Assembly (NCBI RefSeq): GCF_000236685.1
Contig: NC_016633.1
Location: 868,001 to 932,000 of the forward strand
Reading direction: 5' to 3'
Length of the DNA: 64,000 nt
Origin: Sphaerochaeta pleomorpha str. Grapes
GTDB lineage: Bacteria; Spirochaetota; Spirochaetia; Sphaerochaetales; Sphaerochaetaceae
A program made the translations under genes and the position numbers. Positions 42,909-49,960 of the stretch are shown here, one piece after another (within the stretch, counting starts at the first letter, position 1; every line of letters starts with the position of its first letter). Under the pieces are notes generated by a model, which did no database searches, was not told the DNA's origin, and saw nothing but the letters and a program-made list of their open reading frames with translations.

Positions 42909-43559
42909 TTACTGTACTGGTTCCTTGAAGGCAATGAAACCACCGCCCCGCTTGGTGGTATCGTACCACTGTCCCAAATCAATATCCCATTTTTTGCTTG
43001 CATCATAGATAGTTGCATAATAGCAACCAGAGTTCTCCTCATAGCGAATACCGACAAGGGTTACCCAATGCCATTCATCAAGGTTTTTCAAAGACCCCCG
43101 CGACAGATTGAGAAAAGCAATTGGCGAATCGTTTTTTAGACCTTCAACGATAAACTCTACGATAGAATCGAAGGAAGGACGAAGTTCTTTTTCCTTGGGT
43201 ATTTCCAGATAACTAGAATCAAGACTCCCTTTGATGCTCTGCATATACCCTTCAACCCCTTGGTAAAACTGACTGAGCAGATGGACCCCCTGGTATCGAG
43301 GGGTCACAAATTGCCACAGTAGTTCCATCAAGGCTGTAAAGGTTTTTTTGTCATGCACGGCAATCTTGGTAGGGATGCTTCCCTTGTTCTGGAAATAAAG
43401 CATCAGATTTGTTGCGGTGCTGGGACCGCAGCCTGACAGCCTCTGCCAGTAGGAATGATACCAGAGTTGGTCACAGCCATATATGGTTGCTCCAACGGGA
43501 TCTTGTAGTTGGAGCAACATAGGGTTCTGTATCATGATAGCAAAAGACTCTTTTGACAC
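42909..43559 (-). CDS. Papain-fold (C39-like) protein, possible cysteine peptidase
   Basis: 216 residues from a GTG at 43559, chosen because AGGA lies seven bases upstream; a TTG at 43574 and an ATG at 43535 are alternatives. The order Cys44 in RLSGCGPSTATNLM, His in LDEWHWVTLVGIRY and Asp in TIYDASKKWDIDLGQW is that of the C39-like papain fold: an oxyanion-side Gln/Ser-Gly-Cys-Gly-Pro start, then a His on a strand and an Asp. There is no signal peptide, so it acts in the cytoplasm. It starts 15 bases after the rhodanese stop. The substrate is unknown. Confidence 0.7.
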   Translation of the reverse strand: MSKESFAIMIQNPMLLQLQDPVGATIYGCDQLWYHSYWQRLSGCGPSTATNLMLYFQNKGSIPTKIAVHDKKTFTALMELLWQFVTPRYQGVHLLSQFYQGVEGYMQSIKGSLDSSYLEIPKEKELRPSFDSIVEFIVEGLKNDSPIAFLNLSRGSLKNLDEWHWVTLVGIRYEENSGCYYATIYDASKKWDIDLGQWYDTTKRGGGFIAFKEPVQ

Positions 43560-43574
43560 AAACGTATCCTGCAA

Positions 43575-44003
43575 TTATTTCACTGTCCCATACGACCAGG
43601 TATTCAAGCCACCGAAATCATAGACTTGGGTATACCCCATTGCCACCAGCTTCTTGGCTGTCTGGGCACTTCGGTTGCCACTTCTGCAGTATACGAGAAT
43701 TTTTGCATCAAGGTCTGGTAATCCCTCGGGCTTATCTGAACCAATTGTTTCATTTGCAATATTGAGAGCCTTGCTGATATGCCCTTCGGCAAACTCGGCA
43801 GGAGTCCTTACATCGAGCACAATGGCTGACGGATCCTTGTCCATCATCTCTTTGGCTTCCTGTGGGGAAATCTTCTTATATACTGCCTTTGAGACAGTCA
43901 TTGCAGGTTCGCTGCTCGTTCCCTTCTTAAGGTTGGTAACCAAGAAGGCAACCAATCCCAACAAAACCAACAGTATTAAGGCTACTATGAGTATTTTATT
44001 CAT
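43575..44003 (-). CDS. Membrane-anchored rhodanese-domain protein
   Basis: 142 residues: an N-terminal TM anchor (ILIVALILLVLLGLVAFLV) and one rhodanese domain facing the periplasm. The active-site loop has Cys106 in LVYCRSGNRS, with the conserved VLDVRTPAEFAEGHI and GGLNTW ending. Such single-domain proteins move sulfane sulfur or act as redox thiol carriers. The downstream papain-fold gene is probably co-transcribed. AGGAG lies about 11 bases before the ATG. Confidence 0.93.
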   Translation of the reverse strand: MNKILIVALILLVLLGLVAFLVTNLKKGTSSEPAMTVSKAVYKKISPQEAKEMMDKDPSAIVLDVRTPAEFAEGHISKALNIANETIGSDKPEGLPDLDAKILVYCRSGNRSAQTAKKLVAMGYTQVYDFGGLNTWSYGTVK

Positions 44004-44195
44004 AAATTATTTGCTCCTAACAACAATATGCAGAAATACAGGGCACATCGTCAACTGTAAAAGGTTCATACTGTCAGAAAGAAGAAATACCGTTCCGTCC
44101 CCAAAATAACCCGGCCCCTACGCTTGTAGAGGCAAGGCATTTTCTCCCCAAAGCAAATATGAGAACCTCCCTATAAACACTTTCTACGAGGTCTT

Positions 44196-44783
44196 TCAGT
44201 CTTTCGCTTCGCTCTCGAGTTGCGACTCCAGATAGGAAATGAGGACATCAGCCTGGATGAGCTTAGCCTCAGCTTCAAGGGCGGTGGCATTCGCTTGTTC
44301 CAAGGCAAGCTTTCGCTCCAATTCCTGGGCCTGAAGTTTGTAGGCATCTTTCAGGTTCTTGATCGGGTAGGAGCAAAGCACCCAGACAGTCCCCTCAGGA
44401 GAAGTATAGCGTTCCACCGTAGACACTCCCCTCAAGGCAATGTTTACGGTCTGCACACTCAGGTTCTGCAGAACCGAGAGCACCTGTTGGGTCTTCAAGG
44501 TTTCACCGGCTTCTTCCACGAAGGTCACCAAAGAGTTGTCCACGGTTGTGGAGGCCCATCTCCCAATGGCATCCTTTGCAGCGGACTCTGCGCGTAGCAG
44601 GCTCAGTTGCGGGGTCGATTGCTTGGCCATCCCTACTTCGTAATGCAGGCTCTTTGTCGCATTAGGTGTCATGGTTGTCCAATAGGGAGAACCGTCCGGG
44701 TTTGTTTTCGCCGTTGTCGCACATCCAAATAACATGACCAGTGCAAACATGCAGATAATCGAGAGAATGCTGTTTCTTTTCAT
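44196..44783 (-). CDS. LPP20-family lipoprotein, paralogue of the gene at 45562
   Basis: 195-residue lipoprotein, lipobox LFGC, then an LPP20-like domain. By eye it is a paralogue of the protein at 45562: KSLHYEVGMAK against QDMHYESGYGK, RWASTTVDNSLVTFVEEAG against EWVSTTVKEVVITYVNDAG, and TVWVLCSYPIKNLKDAY against GVWVLCSIPLANIQKSF. A C-terminal coiled coil (LEQANATALEAEAKLIQA) is added. Last gene of the five-gene operon; GAGGA precedes the ATG. LPP20 proteins are surface or envelope lipoproteins of unclear function. Confidence 0.8.
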   Translation of the reverse strand: MKRNSILSIICMFALVMLFGCATTAKTNPDGSPYWTTMTPNATKSLHYEVGMAKQSTPQLSLLRAESAAKDAIGRWASTTVDNSLVTFVEEAGETLKTQQVLSVLQNLSVQTVNIALRGVSTVERYTSPEGTVWVLCSYPIKNLKDAYKLQAQELERKLALEQANATALEAEAKLIQADVLISYLESQLESEAKD

Positions 44784-44793
44784 GGCTCTATCC

Positions 44794-45555
44794 TCATAGT
44801 TGTATGGAGGCTAAGCTCCAGTACGTATCAGTCTCTTTGTCATAGTACCGTGAAACAATGGAGAATCCCTGCAGTAGGGCACGGGAATTCTGGTATAGGG
44901 TACGGTCCAGATCTTCATTATGGACATCCACTACCGATTTTGAAAACGTATAATCGCTTTGCAAGTCCAAGAGATTCTGGGCAGCGGAGAAATCGGCGGC
45001 CTCCAACGAATCGTTGAGGAAGTAGTAGGGACGGGAGGAGCCTACCCCGAAAAGATAGCCGCCAACCTCTGGGTAGGTTTTGAGCCACGTGGGTTTCCCA
45101 TCGTCACCATAGCTACTCTGATAAGGACGTTTTCCACCCTTCTTTTCAGGGTCACGGGCGACGACTATCGCCCCTGCCTCCTGATCGTACGTAACCGAAA
45201 TGAGTACAAGGCGCCCAATGGTATTTGCCAGCTGGGCATCATCATAATAGGCATGGTCGTCAGAAGCAAAAAACTGTTTGTTTTTTCCAGTCCCCCACTG
45301 GCTTACGACACGACTATCAAGGGCAATGGCATCTGCAATAAGGATGTTTTTCGCACAATTGACTATCGCCTGCTCCACCATTTCCTTCTCGGTGGAATAA
45401 GGACCGCTCAGTCCTACATACACATTCTGTGCATACGAGCTGACATCAAGCGAGTCAAGCGGGTTTTTTTGCACAGAAGGTCTGTAAGTCGTACATCCGG
45501 TGACCAGAATAAAAAATAGGAATAGGTAGCAAATGCCAACAATCCGTTTTTCCAT
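44794..45555 (-). CDS. Lipoprotein, LPP20-like, function unknown
   Basis: 253 residues with a lipobox LVTGC. The N-terminal half (YVGLSGPYSTEKEMVEQAIVNCAKNIL, core EMVEQAIVNCAKNIL) looks like the LPP20 pattern of a strand followed by an Ala-rich helix. The segment GGYLFGVGSSRPYYFLNDSLEAAD repeats that pattern, suggesting two related domains. No strong ribosome site: it starts six bases after the preceding stop, so translation is probably coupled. No catalytic motif is visible. Part of the lpoB-like operon. Confidence 0.7.
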   Translation of the reverse strand: MEKRIVGICYLFLFFILVTGCTTYRPSVQKNPLDSLDVSSYAQNVYVGLSGPYSTEKEMVEQAIVNCAKNILIADAIALDSRVVSQWGTGKNKQFFASDDHAYYDDAQLANTIGRLVLISVTYDQEAGAIVVARDPEKKGGKRPYQSSYGDDGKPTWLKTYPEVGGYLFGVGSSRPYYFLNDSLEAADFSAAQNLLDLQSDYTFSKSVVDVHNEDLDRTLYQNSRALLQGFSIVSRYYDKETDTYWSLASIQL

Positions 45556-45561
45556 ATCTGT

Positions 45562-46146
45562 TTATTTAGTTTTCAGTAGGTTGGCAAAGGCGTCTTTCAT
45601 TTTTGCATTTGCCGCAGCTGCTGCATCGCTTTCAGCGAAAGCCTCTGCAACGGCCTCTGCTGCCGGTTCAAAGCTCTTTTGGATATTGGCAAGGGGAATT
45701 GAACAGAGAACCCATACTCCGCCTTCGGCATCGACCCACATCTGTTCGGTAGTAACCCCTGCAAGTGTAGCCTCGGCTACCTGCTGGCTTATGCTTTCCA
45801 TGGCATCCATTGCCTGGCGGTCATTCCCGCTTCCTGCATCGTTGACATAGGTGATCACGACTTCCTTGACGGTGGTGCTTACCCATTCGGCAATCTTGTT
45901 CTTGGCCTCTACGGTGGCACGCTTGATCGAAATCTGCTTGTCACTCATCTTGCCATAGCCTGATTCATAGTGCATATCCTGTTTCGATACTGTCTTATAC
46001 ACCCAGTCTGGCTGAGGGATGCCATCGGCCCCGATGATCTGGGGGACTTTTACTGAAGCCTCAGGAGAAGCCTTGCGGGAAGTAGTACAGCCACTTAAAG
46101 CCAGGACCATGAGAATCGAGGCAAACAACACAATACCTTTTTTCAT
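45562..46146 (-). CDS. LPP20-family lipoprotein
   Basis: 194 residues; ATG at 46146 with GGAGG eight bases upstream. Lipobox ALSGC. The domain has QPDWVYKTVSKQDMHYESG, then an Ala/Lys helix and the WVLCSIPLAN strand of LPP20 proteins, and an Ala-rich C-terminal tail (EAVAEAFAESDAAAAANAK). Paralogue of the gene at 44196. Third gene of the operon. Confidence 0.78.
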   Translation of the reverse strand: MKKGIVLFASILMVLALSGCTTSRKASPEASVKVPQIIGADGIPQPDWVYKTVSKQDMHYESGYGKMSDKQISIKRATVEAKNKIAEWVSTTVKEVVITYVNDAGSGNDRQAMDAMESISQQVAEATLAGVTTEQMWVDAEGGVWVLCSIPLANIQKSFEPAAEAVAEAFAESDAAAAANAKMKDAFANLLKTK

Positions 46147-46199
46147 TTTAAAAACCTCCAAAGTTTTAATTCTGTATTTTGGGAAACATAGAAATACAC

Positions 46200-47270
46200 T
46201 TAATCCTCTACACTACCGAATTCCTGTTCCATTTGGTTTACAAAGCCTTGTACCGAATCCCCGCTAGCCTGTCTCAAGGCCTTTGCAAGGGCATCTTTGC
46301 TAGACAAGGCTGCCTGCCTGTCTGATTTGTGGTAGGAAAGGAGGAGCCTATCGTGCTCTTTCAGCTGGGCTGTCAGTTCATAGCGGGCATACTCGTAGGG
46401 GCTTCCCGCAAGGTTTACTGGTTCCAAGGTATACAGGATGTCCAAACTCGCTGTTGCCAGTTTTTCATCGGAAACCACCTTGAAGCCCAGGGACTGCAGG
46501 CTCTGGGCAAAGGCTGAACGCAGGGATTCTGCTGCAGTAACCTTCATGGGTTCTACGCTTGACAATACGGTTACCTTGACCCCGACTTGTATCGAGGAAG
46601 CCAACGTGGTGAGCTGTCGTTCAAGGGATGGCAATGCTGCGGTTTGCTTTTTCTTGCTGAGTACCTCGACTTGGTCTATAAGAGCCTGTTGCCGCTGGGC
46701 AAGGCCATAGGCTTTTCGAAGTATAAAATAGGCTGAAAGAGGATCAGCAGAGGTCTGTGACTGCAGTTTCAGTTGGTTGATCGAAGAGGAAAGCTCCCCT
46801 ATTTCGTTCTTGTAGAGATCAGCAGTCCGGCTCCGATGGAGGGCAACCCGCACATAGATCCTCGCATTCTCATCGATATAGGTATTCACCACCTCTGCAC
46901 CGATAATTTTATCGGTGGAAGAGGAAACAGTACCTTGGTCAAGCATCTGGGAGGAATCGGTGAAGGTTACGCTGCCAAACGCATCGGTAGCTGCAGTGGA
47001 GAGCGAGGATACGGTTGTTACCGACCTTACTTTTGAGTTGAAAACCTGCGAGAGCGAGGAAAAGGCTGCATCAACTGCTTTTTCCCTCGAGGAACCTGAG
47101 CCTACTGCACAAAGATAGGTATCTTCGTTGTACTTCCGGTCGTACAACTGGTTAATCCAGGACGGTTCCCTCCCTGTCTCTTGCATCGAAGTACAACCAC
47201 TCATACTGCAAACTGTTGCCACACATATACAGAGAATCAGTAGTTTCCCTGAAAGATTCTGTTTTTTCAT
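46200..47270 (-). CDS. Large LPP20-like lipoprotein
   Basis: 356 residues; lipobox SMSGC. Residues 37-150 have the LPP20 pattern (PSWINQLYDRKYNEDTYL, then AVGSGSSREKAVDAAFSSLS). A helical linker (about 150-230) leads to a second domain (about 235-345) with SIQVGVKVTVLSS and a FAQSLQSLGFKVVSDEKL strand-helix unit, similar to domains that assemble around envelope machines. Second gene of the operon, 17 bases downstream of the lpoB-like gene; GGAGG before the ATG. Function not known. Confidence 0.75.
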   Translation of the reverse strand: MKKQNLSGKLLILCICVATVCSMSGCTSMQETGREPSWINQLYDRKYNEDTYLCAVGSGSSREKAVDAAFSSLSQVFNSKVRSVTTVSSLSTAATDAFGSVTFTDSSQMLDQGTVSSSTDKIIGAEVVNTYIDENARIYVRVALHRSRTADLYKNEIGELSSSINQLKLQSQTSADPLSAYFILRKAYGLAQRQQALIDQVEVLSKKKQTAALPSLERQLTTLASSIQVGVKVTVLSSVEPMKVTAAESLRSAFAQSLQSLGFKVVSDEKLATASLDILYTLEPVNLAGSPYEYARYELTAQLKEHDRLLLSYHKSDRQAALSSKDALAKALRQASGDSVQGFVNQMEQEFGSVED

Positions 47271-47287
47271 GCATCCTCCAAAAGGAA

Positions 47288-47896
47288 CTAGAACTTGTAT
47301 TTGCTCTGCTGAATCAGTTTTTTGACGGTTTCTTCGCCAACCCAGACCTTCCTGTTCGTTTCGATGTCAATCAACTCGGCAGAGACATAGTAGGTACGCA
47401 CCGATTTGCCTGAAATCTGGTCGAGGTTGGTCCTGACTGAGCCCTGCAGCAGATAGTCTGCGCCGATTTCCTTGCCAAGTGCCTTGGCTGTCTCTTCGCT
47501 TGCAAAGTATTGCTGTTCTTCGCGTTCGTCACGAACGGTGGCACGGAAGGCTATGTCTGCAACCATGTCGACTTTTCCGGTGTTGATGAGTTCGATCTCG
47601 AACCGTTTGGCAATGATCGAAGTGTCGATGTGTTCGCTGCTGCGGTTTATGATTGATCCGACTATTACAACCGGGTTCTTCCCGTTTTTCATGCGGAACT
47701 GGTTTATCCAGGGCGAGCGGAGGCTATCAGAGACAAGGGCCTCTGCAACAATGCGGATATCAGTATCGTTCCATCCACCGCTGAGATCGATGTTGGTATC
47801 TGAGGATAAACGGTCGACAGAGACGGTCGATTGGCAGGAAACCAGCAGGGCCAAAAGCACCAGGATGATGAGGCAAGGTTTTGTAAAATGTTTCAT
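47288..47896 (-). CDS. LpoB-like penicillin-binding protein activator lipoprotein
   Basis: 202-residue lipoprotein (lipobox LVSC) with a C-terminal domain matching LpoB, the outer-membrane lipoprotein that in E. coli activates the peptidoglycan synthase PBP1b. Conserved stretches are LSGGWNDTDIRIVAEAL, VVIVGSIINRSSEHIDT, INTGKVDMVADI, GADYLLQGSVRTNLDQ and AELIDIETNRKVWVGEE. First gene of the operon that runs to 44196; GGGGG lies before the ATG. A divergent COG3014-like lipoprotein gene completes the cluster. Spirochaetes vary in peptidoglycan machinery, so the exact partner is inference. Confidence 0.88.
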   Translation of the reverse strand: MKHFTKPCLIILVLLALLVSCQSTVSVDRLSSDTNIDLSGGWNDTDIRIVAEALVSDSLRSPWINQFRMKNGKNPVVIVGSIINRSSEHIDTSIIAKRFEIELINTGKVDMVADIAFRATVRDEREEQQYFASEETAKALGKEIGADYLLQGSVRTNLDQISGKSVRTYYVSAELIDIETNRKVWVGEETVKKLIQQSKYKF

Positions 47897-48115
47897 GTAA
47901 ATCCCCCTACATTTCGTAATGGTTCTATTCTCTTATATAGCTGCAAGTCCCAAAAGGTAACAGAAAAACTTACAGGAGTACAAAAAGGCAACAAGCAAAT
48001 TCCAAAAAGCAGTTCCACGTGAAGTATCTGCAAGAAAACAACAACAATTCATAATAAACCGAAGACAGAAACAGCACAACTGAAAGTTTTATTATGACAC
48101 GATAAGTACAGCTTT

Positions 48116-48132
48116 TTACCCTATTAGGGTAA
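48116..48132. promoter_or_regulatory. 17-bp palindrome in the divergent lipoprotein spacer
   Basis: TTACCCTA and TAGGGTAA flank a single T and are perfect inverse complements. It lies in the 327-bp spacer (47897-48223) between the lpoB-like operon and the COG3014-like gene, 92 bp from the latter. A shared operator for both transcripts is the likely reading. The rest of the spacer is A-rich and shows no gene. Confidence 0.45.
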
Positions 48133-48223
48133 CCTGTTTCGATTTTTGATTGCAAGGCGCCTCCATTAATGATACATTTTTTTCATACCGTAGCAATATA
48201 AAGGCAGAGGAAAGTTACTACCC

Positions 48224-49549
48224 ATGAAAAAACTATTATGTGCTTGTTTCTGTATCCTCTCATTGATCCTGGTCAGTTGCTCCTCGGTTATTGATTTATC
48301 AAGCACCCAGCGGTTGTACAGGGAGGGTGATTTCAGCAATGCCTACCACAGCCTGATGGCGAAACAGGATATAATCTTGAGCCAGCAGGGTGCCCTGATT
48401 TTGAATCTCGATGGTGGTATGCTTTCCCACATGGATGGCAACTGGGAGCTCTCGAATTCGATGCTTTCTGTTTCGGAGCGAGAAATCCAGGACAAATATA
48501 CCCAGAGCATTACGGCAAACATTGCTTCGTTTATCGTAAACGACAACACCAAGGAATATCCGGGGGAAGATTACGAGGATATCTATATCAATGTCTTCAA
48601 AGCCTTGAATTATAATCAGATGGGCAAGGATGAGGATGCTCTGGTCGAGCTGAGGCGCTCGATTGAGAAGCAGGCTTTGCTGAAATCGAAGTATGAAGTG
48701 CAGGCAAGAAGAGTTTCCAGCTATGCAAACGAACAAGGCATCGATTCTGTAGGGTCAGACACCTATTCCACGAGTTTTTCTTCCTCTGCACTGGCCAATT
48801 ACCTTGCTATGGTAATTGCGCGGGGAAACAAGGACACAAATACCTTCGACTATTCTCTGGGCCAAGTCACCAAATCGTTCCAGACACAGCGTGAACTCTA
48901 TCCCTTTCCACTCCCTTCTTCCCTCAGCGAGGAAGATAAAGATATTGAGAAAGGCAAGGCTCGACTGAACCTTGTCGCTTTCAATGGGCTTGCGCCCGAG
49001 AAGAAGGAGTTCGTAGAATCGATTTATGTTTCCAGGTACAACTATGCGAAGATTGCCTATCCAGTATTGGTTGCCCGCCGCTCCGATGTCAAAGCTATCA
49101 AGGTAACGCTCAATGACCAAACTTCTTTTCGCCTGGAAAAGATCGAGAGTATCAATGCAATTGCCATCGAGACGTTCAAGGCAAAATCCGCAGTTACCCG
49201 TCTGAAGGCAATTACCCGCTCGATGATCAAATCCCTCGGGATTGCAGTGTACGACAGTGCTACCGAGGAGGCTGCCCGGCAATCAAACACGCAAAAAAGC
49301 ATTGCAAGTGAGCTTTTGGGGTTGGTTTTCAAGATTGCCCGCGATATTTCAGAGACTGCAGACGTACGTTCCTCGCACTTCCTCCCTTCCACTGCCTGGG
49401 CAGGGGGAATAACAATAGATCCGGGAACCTATACTATCAAGGTCGAGTTCCTGAACAATATCGGGAAAACGCTTTATTCCCAAGTAATCCCCAATTTCCT
49501 TGTTTCAGATACCAAGACAAACCTCGCAGAGGCTGTGTGCCCCCTGTAA
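48224..49549 (+). CDS. COG3014-like lipoprotein
   Basis: 441-residue lipoprotein (lipobox LVSCSS) with a TPR-like N-terminal part: RLYREGDFSNAYHSL and YINVFKALNYNQMGKDEDALVELRR both read as helix-turn-helix repeats. The second half is beta-rich, ending with GTYTIKVEFLNNIGK. It resembles the uncharacterised COG3014 proteins that occur beside LpoB and LPP20 genes in other bacteria (from memory). It is transcribed divergently from the lpoB-like operon and faces the small 55-codon gene. A role in envelope assembly is inference. Confidence 0.75.
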   Translation: MKKLLCACFCILSLILVSCSSVIDLSSTQRLYREGDFSNAYHSLMAKQDIILSQQGALILNLDGGMLSHMDGNWELSNSMLSVSEREIQDKYTQSITANIASFIVNDNTKEYPGEDYEDIYINVFKALNYNQMGKDEDALVELRRSIEKQALLKSKYEVQARRVSSYANEQGIDSVGSDTYSTSFSSSALANYLAMVIARGNKDTNTFDYSLGQVTKSFQTQRELYPFPLPSSLSEEDKDIEKGKARLNLVAFNGLAPEKKEFVESIYVSRYNYAKIAYPVLVARRSDVKAIKVTLNDQTSFRLEKIESINAIAIETFKAKSAVTRLKAITRSMIKSLGIAVYDSATEEAARQSNTQKSIASELLGLVFKIARDISETADVRSSHFLPSTAWAGGITIDPGTYTIKVEFLNNIGKTLYSQVIPNFLVSDTKTNLAEAVCPL

Positions 49550-49555
49550 GGTATA

Positions 49556-49723
49556 TCAGTCGTCATCAAGGGAGTCTTGGAACTTGTCATCGATCGCTTC
49601 TGGATATTTGGGACGTTTCTCTTCCGGTTTATGGTTATGAGGAACCGTATCCCGCTTCCTCCAATCAGGGTCTTCTTCATAATCGTAGGATTTTCTGATA
49701 GTTTCACGAATGTCTTTTTTCAT
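49556..49723 (-). CDS. Small charged protein (55 aa), unknown
   Basis: A short gene with an excellent ribosome site (AGGAAGGAG, then six to seven bases, then ATG at 49723). The product starts MKKDIRETIRKSYDYEEDP and ends FQDSLDDD; it is highly charged, with no hydrophobic segment and no Cys. It is convergent with the COG3014-like gene, whose stop is six bases away. I do not recognise it. Codon use looks like that of its neighbours. Confidence 0.65.
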   Translation of the reverse strand: MKKDIRETIRKSYDYEEDPDWRKRDTVPHNHKPEEKRPKYPEAIDDKFQDSLDDD

Positions 49724-49960
49724 TGCTCGCTCCTTCCTGTCAAAAAAGACAGGGACTATATTGATTGGATGAGGTAAAAAAGCTGTTTTGGATTTTCTTT
49801 AGGCATGAGTCGCCCTCAGGTAGTTGATTTCTGAACAAACCAGTATGTATGACACGTTTAAAAACAGTATTCGCCATTACTTTGTCCATACCCATACATT
49901 CATACCAAGAAGGCAAATCGTCAAGAGGTTTCCCTGTAAATAATTTTGGGCAGGATTATG

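Noticed and set aside
44004-44195. Hairpin-like sequence in the spacer between the rhodanese and lipoprotein genes
   Set aside because: Only short imperfect pairings were found; no gene or convincing terminator.
49577-49777. 66-codon plus-strand frame in 49577-49777
   Set aside because: It is antisense to the 55-codon gene with the strong ribosome site and has no such signal itself.
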